Assembly: GCA_000380225.1 (NCBI GenBank)
Contig: KB904822.1
Location: 1-64,000 of the forward strand
DNA length: 64,000 nucleotides
DNA from: a filamentous cyanobacterium ESFC-1
GTDB taxonomy: Bacteria; Cyanobacteriota; Cyanobacteriia; Cyanobacteriales; Spirulinaceae
Direction of reading: 5' to 3'
Shown here piece by piece: positions 52,016-60,633 of this stretch. The stretch's first letter is position 1, and every line of letters starts with the position of its first letter. The translations under genes and the position numbers were made by a program. Below the pieces are notes generated by a model. That model was not told the DNA's origin. It did not search any database and was given only the letters and a program-made list of their open reading frames with translations.

Positions 52016-52477
52016 TCAAGTAACAATCGGTTGATTGGGATTACTCAAATTTAAACGATAATCGATAAAAGGTGAGTTTGTATTCTGACCTTCTCGCACT
52101 CGAACTGTAAATGTCGGGTTATTATCTCCTGCTTGATTAATGCTTTCGATAAATTGGTAACTGATTTCGTCAGCATTAATGACTTGAGGATTGACAAAAT
52201 TGGGTTGAGAAATACAAAACTGAACCGAGCCATCTCCTGTTCTAGCCGCATACAGCCAGTAATTTTCATTATTCGCTGTGAATTTTCGACCGTAAAAAAC
52301 ATTTTGATACTGAAACCAAGGTGGCTCGGATAAACTCTGAAGAACAGAATCGGACACCTGGCGACAGTTGTTATCAACATAGACATCGGTTTCAGCTCGA
52401 ACTGATGAAAATGAAATGGTTAAGCTAGAAACGACTGAAACAGCAATCCAAGTCAAGTTAAAAAGAGAAAGGCGCAT
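52016..52477 (-). CDS. Secreted hypothetical protein
   Basis: This 153-residue protein has a clear signal peptide (about residues 1-28, with LTISFSSVRAETD and cleavage after RAE or nearby). The mature part has two Cys (NNCRQ near 37 and QFCISQ near 88), which could form a disulfide, and ends with FIDYRLNLSNPNQPIVT. No known family. It is divergent from the small gene at 52491. Confidence 0.7.
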   Translation of the reverse strand: MRLSLFNLTWIAVSVVSSLTISFSSVRAETDVYVDNNCRQVSDSVLQSLSEPPWFQYQNVFYGRKFTANNENYWLYAARTGDGSVQFCISQPNFVNPQVINADEISYQFIESINQAGDNNPTFTVRVREGQNTNSPFIDYRLNLSNPNQPIVT

Positions 52478-52490
52478 TTGGGAATAAAGG

Positions 52491-52655
52491 TTGGAATTTA
52501 TTACGAGTCAACAACCATTTTATCCCGAGGAAGAAACTAAAAAATGCTGTCTTGAGGGATTAAGACAAAGTAACGATCGACTTGAACTGTACAACGGATT
52601 TTTAGATGAAGCGATCGCCCTGGTGCAACGCTACGAACCCTACAAAGATGAATGA
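52491..52655 (+). CDS. Possible small protein (54 residues, TTG start)
   Basis: The frame from TTG at 52491 reads LEFITSQQPFYPEEETKKCC, LEGLRQSNDRLELYNGFLDE and ends RYEPYKDE. The composition (acidic and helical) looks like a protein, and an AAAGG lies directly before the TTG. The start is doubtful, and it may be the end of a lost gene. It lies 59 bp upstream of the recombinase. Confidence 0.35.
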   Translation: MEFITSQQPFYPEEETKKCCLEGLRQSNDRLELYNGFLDEAIALVQRYEPYKDE

Positions 52656-52714
52656 GCGATCGCGAGCCCAAGCTGTCATAATTACTTGTTAGAAGGTTAG
52701 TTCTCATAAGTAAA

Positions 52715-53671
52715 ATGTCGTCCTCGGTTGCTCAAACACCCCAGGCACACCCGTTAGCCCTGAATACCCCCCTGCCCCTGACCCGTCATCCGGCGGCGGT
52801 TTATTTGCGCTCTCTGGGGGCAGGGTCTCGTCCCACCATGACCCATGCCCTTAACGCTATAGCCGCTCTCCTCAGCCAAAATCAATGCGATGCTCTCACC
52901 TTAAACTGGGCGGCTTTGCGCTATCATCACACCGCCGCCTTGCAAGCCACCCTCCTCGAAACCCGCGCCCCCACCACTGTCAAAAAAATGATGTCGGCAT
53001 TGCGAAGGGTATTACAAGAAACTCACCGTCTCAAACTCATGGATGCTCAAACTTATCAAGAAGCCATTGATTTACCCCCCATTCGCGATGCTCAACGCCT
53101 ACGGGGTCGCGCTCTCTCCCAATCCGAAATTGCGGCATTGATGCGGGTTTGCGTCGAGGATGAAACCCTCCAAGGTGGTCGGGATGCGGCGCTGATTGCT
53201 TTGTTACGGGGGGCGGGATTGCGACGCGCCGAAGTGGTCAAGTTAATTCTCAGCGATTACAAAGAAGAAACCGGGGCATTACGCATCCGCGAGGGTAAAG
53301 GGGGCAAAGACCGCACGGTTTATTTACCCAACCCGGCGATTGATTATGTCGAGGCTTGGTTGCAACAACGAGGACGCAAACCTGGAGCGTTATTATGTCC
53401 GATTCGCAAAGGCGGTCAAATCCAATTGCGCCATTTAACTCCCCAGGCGGTGTTGTGGATATTGCAGCAACGCTCTGAGGAAGCAGGAGTAGAGGCATTT
53501 AGTCCCCATGATTTTCGCCGCACCTTTTGTAGCGATTTGCTCGATGCAGGGGTAGATATTGTCACGGTGCAGAAGTTGGCGGGTCATGCGTCTCCTACTA
53601 CCACGGCTCGTTATGACCGCCGGGGTGAGGCGGTGAAACGGCAAGCGGTGCAGCATTTAGGGTTTGATTGA
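52715..53671 (+). CDS. Tyrosine recombinase (XerC/D-like integrase)
   Basis: This 318-residue protein has an N-terminal SAM-like helical domain (about residues 20-125) and the catalytic domain with ARG in GAGLRRAEVVKL (about 167-178), the Lys in REGKGGKDRTVYLP, HDFRRTFCSDLL (His and Arg), LAGHASPTTTARYDRRG with the second His and the attacking Tyr (about 300). It should recombine short DNA sites, as an integrase or resolvase of the island. No attachment site was found with certainty; the inverted-repeat element at 53684-53785 lies right behind it. Confidence 0.93.
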   Translation: MSSSVAQTPQAHPLALNTPLPLTRHPAAVYLRSLGAGSRPTMTHALNAIAALLSQNQCDALTLNWAALRYHHTAALQATLLETRAPTTVKKMMSALRRVLQETHRLKLMDAQTYQEAIDLPPIRDAQRLRGRALSQSEIAALMRVCVEDETLQGGRDAALIALLRGAGLRRAEVVKLILSDYKEETGALRIREGKGGKDRTVYLPNPAIDYVEAWLQQRGRKPGALLCPIRKGGQIQLRHLTPQAVLWILQQRSEEAGVEAFSPHDFRRTFCSDLLDAGVDIVTVQKLAGHASPTTTARYDRRGEAVKRQAVQHLGFD

Positions 53672-53683
53672 ATTTAATCTGAC

Positions 53684-53785
53684 CTGAATTCGGGATAAGA
53701 GGATTTTTGAACCTTTTTGACGAGAGACTCAGGGATTCAGCCAAGGAGACAATGAGGCTTTCAGCTTATCCCGAACTGACGTTAA
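53684..53785. repeat. About 100-bp inverted-repeat element (MITE-like)
   Basis: CTGAATTCGGGATAAG at 53684-53699 is an imperfect inverted copy of CTTATCCCGAACTGAC near 53766-53780. The right half of the element (53736-53785) is also found at 48469-48518. The element overlaps the stop codon of the NERD-helicase gene. No transposase is linked. Confidence 0.6.
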
Positions 53786-55668
53786 TCGGAGTACCAAGCA
53801 AAAGCTTCACTTTGTTTTAATTCCGCCAAAAGCGGATTGTTTGGGTCGCTAAAAAGGTGCAACTCCTCTTGTGTCCGGGTCATGGCCACATAAAGCTGTT
53901 TGCGTTTTAACTGACTGCCAATGGTAGACTTTACGCAATCGCCAAACTGTTCGAGCCAAATCAGGAGAACTACCTTGAACTCTAAACCCAATGAAGATAA
54001 CCCGGTTAAAATCCTAATTCCTGGAAGGTTCGCGGAGTAACGTTCTTTGGCTTTTTTATCTTTGGTAATCCAATAGGTTTTGATACCTGCCTGATTGAAA
54101 CTGGCTAATAACTGTTTCATCAAGGGTTTCTTAACTTGATAATAAATAATGGCAATGTCTTCAGGTGCGTAATCTTGAGCGAGTAGACGTTGCACTTGGT
54201 CGATAATTGCTTTTTCTGGAGCAGAAACTACATGAATGGTTGGACGAGAACCCTGTCGTAAAGCTTGGGTGGGTTGTACCACGGGAAACGTTACCTCATC
54301 CGTTTCCAAAACGGTTTGCTCGTGAACGGGTTGAACTATTTTCCAAGCGGCGTTGAGAATTTGTTGGGTATTGCGATAGTTTTTGTCTAGGTCGAACTTT
54401 TTACTAATCGTGCGTCCTTGGGCTTTAATTCCCACCTGTTTCCAAGTAAAGCCGTCTCGCTTGTATAAGCTTTGACTGCCATCAGCTACGATGGTTAAAT
54501 CACCATTTTCTGGGTCCTTGAGTGCCGCCACACAGCAGCGAAACCAGGAAGGAACGAAGGTGTGAGCTTCATCGATAAAGATAGCATCCCATTTTTGCTT
54601 CTGAGGCATCTCAGCTAGATAATCGAGCAAGTTACGAGCGACGGTTTCATCAAAGTCAGGAACGTTGGTTGGCAAAGAACCTAAACAAGATTTAGCCCAA
54701 CCGTGGAAGTGGATGATTTCAAGATTTGGATAATTGGCATTCTGAGTGTTTGTTTGGATGACAGACCGTAGGTGAGAAGCTAAACTGACGTTGAAGCAAA
54801 GCAATAAAATTCGGGCGTGGGGATGCTGTTGGGCCAGCATTTTAGCCCTAGCCATGAGAATTAGGGTTTTACCCGAACCGGACACGCCAAAAAAGATGCG
54901 ATGTCCTTCTCCAATGCTTTTAGCTAGATTTTCTTGACGAGTATCGAGGGTTTTGAGAATGGTGGCACTGGGGAGTAAAGATTCACCCTTGGGAATACTG
55001 TCACGACACGCAGGAATGGCTTGAATGATAATTTCCGGGTAAAGGAGACCGCGAATGGTATTGATTTGGTCTGAAGTTAAGGGAGCAAAGGCAAACTTGA
55101 CTGTGAACATCTGTTGCAAACGTTCTATGAGTTGCTCTGAAGTCCAGTCTTGCCAAGCCAGAAGTTCATCTCGATAGGCAACTTGAGGTTGGGGAAGCAG
55201 GGCAATTTGATTGAGGTTTAAGGGGTCAGTCGTGGCTTGTTGGGCGGTGATGTTGGACATAACTGCACCCATACCAATGGGAAAGGCAAGTTGTCCTTGA
55301 TGATGACCTTGATTTTGAGTCAAAACAGGATAGGCTTTAAGACTATCGAGAAGGCGATTGAGATAGTCTTTACACTGACGGAGGGGAGACTTTTGGTTTT
55401 GGACGGTTTCGAGGTCTCCTTGTTTGTATTTAATTTTGAAGCTGTCAGGATTGGCTTGGAGAATTTGGGAAGGATACCAGCCTTTGACTTCGATGATGAG
55501 TAATCCAAAGTGGGGGCCGAGAATAATAAAGTCGGGATAACGACCTTGGACAATGGGTTCGTACCAAACCAAGAAGTCATTGGGGAGTTTTTGTTGCAGT
55601 AAGCGAAACAGTCGCTTTTCTCCTTGACTGGCTGTGGAAGGAAGGGTGTTAGGAATCAGAGTGGTCAC
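53782..55668 (-). CDS. NERD-domain UvrD-like helicase
   Basis: This 628-residue protein has an N-terminal NERD nuclease-related domain: GEKRLFRLLQQKLPNDFLVW, YPDFIILGPHFGLLIIEVKG (Asp, and Glu-x-Lys near residues 48-64). A superfamily 1 helicase follows with HRIFFGVSGSGKTLILMARA (Walker A about 260), WDAIFIDEAHTFVPSWF (Walker B about 363) and YVAMTRTQEELHLF at the end. Such proteins are thought to process DNA and are often found in phage defence islands. It is a single gene, convergent with the recombinase. Confidence 0.88.
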   Translation of the reverse strand: MTTLIPNTLPSTASQGEKRLFRLLQQKLPNDFLVWYEPIVQGRYPDFIILGPHFGLLIIEVKGWYPSQILQANPDSFKIKYKQGDLETVQNQKSPLRQCKDYLNRLLDSLKAYPVLTQNQGHHQGQLAFPIGMGAVMSNITAQQATTDPLNLNQIALLPQPQVAYRDELLAWQDWTSEQLIERLQQMFTVKFAFAPLTSDQINTIRGLLYPEIIIQAIPACRDSIPKGESLLPSATILKTLDTRQENLAKSIGEGHRIFFGVSGSGKTLILMARAKMLAQQHPHARILLLCFNVSLASHLRSVIQTNTQNANYPNLEIIHFHGWAKSCLGSLPTNVPDFDETVARNLLDYLAEMPQKQKWDAIFIDEAHTFVPSWFRCCVAALKDPENGDLTIVADGSQSLYKRDGFTWKQVGIKAQGRTISKKFDLDKNYRNTQQILNAAWKIVQPVHEQTVLETDEVTFPVVQPTQALRQGSRPTIHVVSAPEKAIIDQVQRLLAQDYAPEDIAIIYYQVKKPLMKQLLASFNQAGIKTYWITKDKKAKERYSANLPGIRILTGLSSLGLEFKVVLLIWLEQFGDCVKSTIGSQLKRKQLYVAMTRTQEELHLFSDPNNPLLAELKQSEAFAWYSD

Positions 55669-55786
55669 AATTTTTAGGTTGATGGGTAAGTGGGATAAAG
55701 CGATCGCAAGGCGTTACCTTGCCAGTCCTTAGCTATTGTTACAGAAAGGCTTGTCTTTTTAGCTACTTTTCTGTTACTTGTATTAC

Positions 55787-56518
55787 CTAAATATCCGGCC
55801 CCGCTTCTAATTCTTCGGCAATATTACGAGGAACGCCGAAATCCATCAAATAATTCGCATCTTGAATAGAGCCACCGCTTCCCATAATAAACTGCCAAGC
55901 GCCATAACGTTCGTGTAGCAGGGCTTGACCGCCACCTTGTCGAAATGAATAAGACGCGATCGCGTAATCTTCAACACTATACACAAAGTCAAAACCATCG
56001 AAGTATTGTGTCGGGAAATCCGTGTAGGATAACCATTGATAAACGACTTCTTTGATGGCAACAAAGTCTTCTACATCGCCGGATTGAGTGCGATTGAAGC
56101 GATCTAAGTCAAAGCGATAACGACCTTGACTACTGGCATCATAACCATTCACAATTAATTCATAAACGCCAGTTTGGGGCAGTGAAACAATAAGTCGAGA
56201 GTTAGTATTATTATCTTCAACATCGTCATTTTCGCCGATTTTATTGCCTTGGGGGTCTAACAAGATTAAGTAAGTATCAAATTCCGAACTTTGTAAGTCG
56301 ATAATGACAACTTGTCCGGCTCGACCATCAAACGTATATTTATCATAAAAACTATCATCACTGAGTCGATTGTCTCCAGGACTGAGTGAGCCTTGTTGGG
56401 ACAAAGCAATGAGAGATGAAGATGTGGGAGAAATAAGCTGATTGGGTGTGGCTTGAACGGGAGCAACTAAGGCAGCCAAACTGAGAGAAATAAAGCCGAA
56501 CAAAGACGATTTAAACAT
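55787..56518 (-). CDS. Secreted protein with a PPC-like domain
   Basis: This 243-residue protein has a signal peptide (about residues 1-23, ending VQATPN). The PPC-type beta domain shows YTFDGRAGQVVIIDLQSSEF, DTYLILLDPQGNKIGENDD and GVYELIVNGYDASSQGRYRF (about 68-152). A C-terminal part with two Tyr/Trp-rich stretches follows. PPC domains are usually attached to secreted enzymes; here none is present. It is 14 bp downstream of the membrane protein gene at 56532 and likely cotranscribed. Confidence 0.82.
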   Translation of the reverse strand: MFKSSLFGFISLSLAALVAPVQATPNQLISPTSSSLIALSQQGSLSPGDNRLSDDSFYDKYTFDGRAGQVVIIDLQSSEFDTYLILLDPQGNKIGENDDVEDNNTNSRLIVSLPQTGVYELIVNGYDASSQGRYRFDLDRFNRTQSGDVEDFVAIKEVVYQWLSYTDFPTQYFDGFDFVYSVEDYAIASYSFRQGGGQALLHERYGAWQFIMGSGGSIQDANYLMDFGVPRNIAEELEAGPDI

Positions 56519-56531
56519 AGAATTATGGGAA

Positions 56532-56993
56532 TTATTGATCGGAAGTAAGAGGACGAAAGATAATACATTCGTAGCTGTAATCTTCAGTGATGCTATCCAT
56601 AGCCCGACGACAATTGATAACTTGCCATCCTTCGCTACCGTACTGATTCATGGTTGCGGTAAAATCGAGATCGCCGGGGCTAATAACATCGTATTCGTAT
56701 TGCAAAGCTGGTGTTCGGGCGATCGCGCGGTGCAGTCCAGAAAACCCCCATAAAACGATAAGGGCGATCGCGAACAAAAGCAAAGCCACAGCGATAAACT
56801 GACCGTATTGTCGCAATATCCCCGACCAATCGGAAATCTTCAACTTGCGGGTTTTCTGGGAATGTCGCTGTGTTTCTAATTCCAGCACTTTTTGATTGAG
56901 TTTTCTTAACTCAGTCCGAATCCCCACCAATTCCTTAAGGGTGGGATTACCAGTAGCAGAAGGACGGGGAGAAGGTTTCGAGGGATTGGACAT
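56532..56993 (-). CDS. Single-pass membrane protein with DUF4177-like end
   Basis: The 153-residue product has a Ser/Pro-rich start, a coiled-coil segment (LVGIRTELRKLNQKVLELE, about residues 20-45), a transmembrane helix (about 66-90, FIAVALLLFAIALIVLWGF) and a small outer domain with YEYDVISPGDLDFTATMNQY and GSEGWQVINCRRA. The last resembles the YEY...LNxxGxEGWELV pattern of DUF4177 proteins. ATG 56993 is preferred over an upstream TTG. Role unknown. Confidence 0.7.
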   Translation of the reverse strand: MSNPSKPSPRPSATGNPTLKELVGIRTELRKLNQKVLELETQRHSQKTRKLKISDWSGILRQYGQFIAVALLLFAIALIVLWGFSGLHRAIARTPALQYEYDVISPGDLDFTATMNQYGSEGWQVINCRRAMDSITEDYSYECIIFRPLTSDQ

Positions 56994-57272
56994 AGGTTGA
57001 GAATCCAAAATTTAGCTGTTACCGCAGCAAAAGAAGTTTGCACCATCGGGACACTCGTCTATTTTGACAGCTTTTTTCAAGCTAAATGAGAAACTTTACA
57101 GTTTTTTAAGAGAACTGAAAACAAAAATCGAGATACAACAGCCATTCTTCTCCCCATAACTGTTGTTGAACCCAACCCCTAATTTGTAAACAAATATAAA
57201 CAAAACCAGGGATTCGTCACAATCAGAGAAACCCAGTTGCTTGAATAATAATAATGAGATTTTTTCCCAAAA

Positions 57273-60200
57273 ATGACAAGCACTGCCACCGAAACCCTTA
57301 TCGTTACCATTCCCGAACAAGGACAACTCGCCGAAATTCGAGGTCGTCGATTTGTGGTCAACGATGTGCGGTCGTCCACTTTTCCCCAAGATACCCGCTT
57401 CAACAGCACGACACGACAGCAGCACCTTGTCACCCTCACTTCAGTAGAAGACGATGCCCTCGGAGAAGAACTCCAAGTTATTTGGGAATTAGAACCCGGA
57501 GCCAAAGTTTACGAAAAAATGGCCTTGCCCTCTCCCAACGGCTTCGATTCTCCGCAACGGCTCGAAGCCTTCTTAGATGCAGTGCGTTGGGGAGCCGCAT
57601 CAACAGCAGATGTTCGCAACATCCAATCGCCATTTCGCAGTGGGATTGACATCGAAGATTATCAACTCGACCCCGTAGTCAGAGCAATTCAGATGCCCAG
57701 AGTCAATCTTTTAGTCGCCGATGATGTGGGCTTAGGGAAAACCATTGAAGCCGGATTAGTCGCCCAAGAACTACTGTTGCGTCAGCGCGTCCGGCGGGTG
57801 TTGATTGTTTGTCCCTCAGCCTTACAGGTGCAGTGGTACGAGCAAATGCGGGACAAATTTGGCTTAGATTTTCGGATTGTGAATCGAGAGTTAATGGGAC
57901 AACTGCGGCGACGGCGGGGATTACACGTTAATCCGTGGACGCATTTTCCCCGATTAATCACCTCTATTGATTTTCTCAAACGCGATCGCGCCCTGCGGTT
58001 ATTTCGCGAAGTCCTACCCGCCCCAGGAGAATCGGTTTATCCCCGTCGCTTTGACCTGCTTATTATCGATGAAGCTCACAACGTCGCCCCATCCGGAAGC
58101 GGCAACTATGCCGTAGACTCCCAACGAACCGCCGCCATTCGCCTACTTGAACCCCACTTTGAACATAAGCTTTTTCTCACCGCCACCCCTCACAACGGCT
58201 ATCCCGAAAGCTTTACCGCCTTATTAGAACTCCTAGATGCTCAACGATTTGCCCGAGGTGTTTCCCCCGACCGCAAACAACTCCAAGTTGTCATGGTGCG
58301 GCGACTCAAATCCGAATTACCGCCGCAATGGGATGGCACACCCCGCTTTCCCGAACGGTGTTTAGCCGCAATTCCCGTAGACTACAGCCCCGAAGAACAA
58401 CAAGCCAACCGACTCCTCAAAGAATACACCCAACTGCGTCGCCAAGGAGCTTCAGACAATACCGAACTTTACGCCACCGAATTTGTCTTGAAACTGCTCA
58501 AAAAGCGGTTATTCTCCTGCCCGGCGGCTTTCTTAACCACCCTCGAACAACACCAAACCTCCCTACAAACCAGTCGTCGCAGTTCTCCTCGTCGCCTTTC
58601 TACCCCGACTGTGGGCATTTTGCGCCGTCAGTTAGAGCAAGTCGAAGAAGACTTTGCCGACGATGACTTCTACGAAACTGCCACTGGGGATGCCGTCACC
58701 GAGACTTCCCGACTTTTTCGGGAACTCAGCCCCACCGAACAGCAATGTCTCGCTCAACTCCAAACCTGGGCTACCCAAGCCCAAGGAAAACCCGACTCCA
58801 AAGCCAGGGAATTGCTGAGTTGGATTGAAACCTATCTGCGTCCCAACCAAGAATGGTCAACCGAACGAGCCATTATCTTTACCGAGTATCGCACCACTCA
58901 GAAATGGTTGTACGATCTCTTAGCCGCCCAAGGATTTGCCGCCGAGGAGCGATTATTAACCTTATACGGGGGCATGAACTCCGAGGAGCGAGAACGAGTT
59001 AAAGCCGCATTTCAAGCCAGTCCCGACCTTTCCCCAGTACGGATTTTATTAGCCACCGATGCCGCCTCAGAAGGCTTAGATTTACAAAACCACTGTTCTC
59101 GCTTGATTCACTACGAAATCCCCTGGAATCCGAACCGCATGGAACAGCGCAACGGACGGATTGACCGTCACGGCCAGAAAGCCAGCCAAGTGATGATTTA
59201 TCACTTTGTGGGGAAAGGCTACCAAGAAAAAGACACCACCACAGTCAAACCCGGAGAAATTGAAGGAGACTTAGAATTTCTCATGCGGGCAGCGTTAAAA
59301 GTCAACAATATTCGCGAAGACTTGGGGAAAGTCGGGCCCGTCATCGCCGCCCAAGTCGAAGAAGCCATGTTAGGACGGCGTTTTACCCTGGATACCACTT
59401 ATGCCGAACGAGAAGCAGAACCGGTGCGACGGTTGTTAAAGTTTGAGCGCAAGGTACGAGAACAAATCGAGAAACTCCGCGACCAACTCCAAGAAACTCG
59501 TTCTAATCTTCATCTCACCCCAGACAATATCCAGGCGGTGGTAGAAATTGGCTTGGAGTTAGCCGAACAACCACCTTTGGCAAGAATCAATGAAAATCAG
59601 TGGGTTGAAACGGGAAAAATGCCAAACACTTCTCCTACTTCGTCTTTATTTACCCTGCCTCCCCTCAAAGGCAGTTGGGCTGCTTGTAGTGAAGGGTTAG
59701 CCCATCCCCACACCGGAGAAATTCGCCCGATTACCTTTGACCCCGACCTCGCCCACGGACGGGATGATGTGGTATTGGTGCATCTCAATCACCGCTTAGT
59801 ACAAATGTGTTTGCGATTGCTGCGGGCTGAAGTTTGGTCGCGGGGGGGAAACAAAAAACTGCATCGCGTCACAGCCTTAGTGATTTCTTCGGAAATTTTG
59901 GATTATCCGGCAGTCATTGCTTATGGGCGATTGTTGATTTTAGGGGGAGATTCCCAGCGATTGCATGAGGAAGTGATTACCGCCGGGGGAATCCTTAAAG
60001 AAGGTAGATTTAATCGGTTAAAAATGATGAAAATTCGTCAGGCATTAGGGGCGGTGAGAGGGGATATTGCCGTACCCGAAGCCATGCAAAAGCGGTTAGT
60101 CGCGTTATGGGATACTTATAACGAACCGTTGCTCAAATCCTTAGAAGCGCGAATGGCCGATCGGACATCGGCACTACAAACAGCACTCCAAGACCGTTGT

Positions 60201-60485
60201 GAGAAAGAAGTGGCTGATATTACAGCAATTTTAACCGAACTAAGGCAAAGTATCTTACAAGAACTCGAAGCCGCAGAACAACCGCAGCAATTAGAGTTGT
60301 TTAGCAATCCCGAAAAAGAGCAATTTGAGCGCAACCGTAACAGTTTACAAGCGAGGGTAGCACAAATTCCAGGGGAAATCGAGCAGGAATCCCAAGCTAT
60401 TCGCGATCGCTTTGCCCATCCCGAATCCCGCTTATTTCCTTTAGCGATTAAGTTCTTAATTCCCCAAAAATTCCTGAGTTCATAA
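57273..60485 (+). CDS. drmD: DISARM-type SNF2-like helicase DrmD
   Basis: This 1070-residue protein has the SNF2/superfamily 2 layout: Walker A VADDVGLGKTIEAGLVAQEL (about residues 147-166), DLLIIDEAHNVAPSG (DEAH about 266-269), then the second RecA domain with AIIFTEYRTTQKWLYDLLA, TDAASEGLDLQNHCSRLIHY (about 595) and WNPNRMEQRNGRIDRHGQK. A helical C-terminal region of more than 350 residues follows. Length, domain order and the next gene, an N6-adenine methylase, fit DrmD of class 1 DISARM, which restricts unmodified phage DNA. drmA, drmB and drmC would be expected after the window. A stand-alone helicase-methylase pair is the alternative. Confidence 0.82.
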   Translation: MTSTATETLIVTIPEQGQLAEIRGRRFVVNDVRSSTFPQDTRFNSTTRQQHLVTLTSVEDDALGEELQVIWELEPGAKVYEKMALPSPNGFDSPQRLEAFLDAVRWGAASTADVRNIQSPFRSGIDIEDYQLDPVVRAIQMPRVNLLVADDVGLGKTIEAGLVAQELLLRQRVRRVLIVCPSALQVQWYEQMRDKFGLDFRIVNRELMGQLRRRRGLHVNPWTHFPRLITSIDFLKRDRALRLFREVLPAPGESVYPRRFDLLIIDEAHNVAPSGSGNYAVDSQRTAAIRLLEPHFEHKLFLTATPHNGYPESFTALLELLDAQRFARGVSPDRKQLQVVMVRRLKSELPPQWDGTPRFPERCLAAIPVDYSPEEQQANRLLKEYTQLRRQGASDNTELYATEFVLKLLKKRLFSCPAAFLTTLEQHQTSLQTSRRSSPRRLSTPTVGILRRQLEQVEEDFADDDFYETATGDAVTETSRLFRELSPTEQQCLAQLQTWATQAQGKPDSKARELLSWIETYLRPNQEWSTERAIIFTEYRTTQKWLYDLLAAQGFAAEERLLTLYGGMNSEERERVKAAFQASPDLSPVRILLATDAASEGLDLQNHCSRLIHYEIPWNPNRMEQRNGRIDRHGQKASQVMIYHFVGKGYQEKDTTTVKPGEIEGDLEFLMRAALKVNNIREDLGKVGPVIAAQVEEAMLGRRFTLDTTYAEREAEPVRRLLKFERKVREQIEKLRDQLQETRSNLHLTPDNIQAVVEIGLELAEQPPLARINENQWVETGKMPNTSPTSSLFTLPPLKGSWAACSEGLAHPHTGEIRPITFDPDLAHGRDDVVLVHLNHRLVQMCLRLLRAEVWSRGGNKKLHRVTALVISSEILDYPAVIAYGRLLILGGDSQRLHEEVITAGGILKEGRFNRLKMMKIRQALGAVRGDIAVPEAMQKRLVALWDTYNEPLLKSLEARMADRTSALQTALQDRCEKEVADITAILTELRQSILQELEAAEQPQQLELFSNPEKEQFERNRNSLQARVAQIPGEIEQESQAIRDRFAHPESRLFPLAIKFLIPQKFLSS

Positions 60486-60499
60486 GTTCGTCAGTTCGT

Positions 60500-60622
60500 A
60501 AGTTCGTAGTGAGGGCTTTAGCCCTGCACAGGAAAGCCCTGAAGGGCTTACTACAAACGCTCGTAGTGAGGGCTGAAGCCCCAACTCAAGCAAGCCCTGA
60601 AGGGCTTACTACAAACAAAGTT
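60500..60622 (+). repeat. Two palindromic repeats between drmD and drmMI
   Basis: Two copies of a repeat of about 55 bp begin with CGTAGTGAGGGCT and end with GAAGGGCTTACTACAAAC. Inside each are the short palindromes GGGCTTTAGCCC and AGCCCTGAAGGGCT, so the RNA would fold. The same family occurs inside the next gene. Confidence 0.9.
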
Positions 60623-60633
60623 CCTTTAATATT

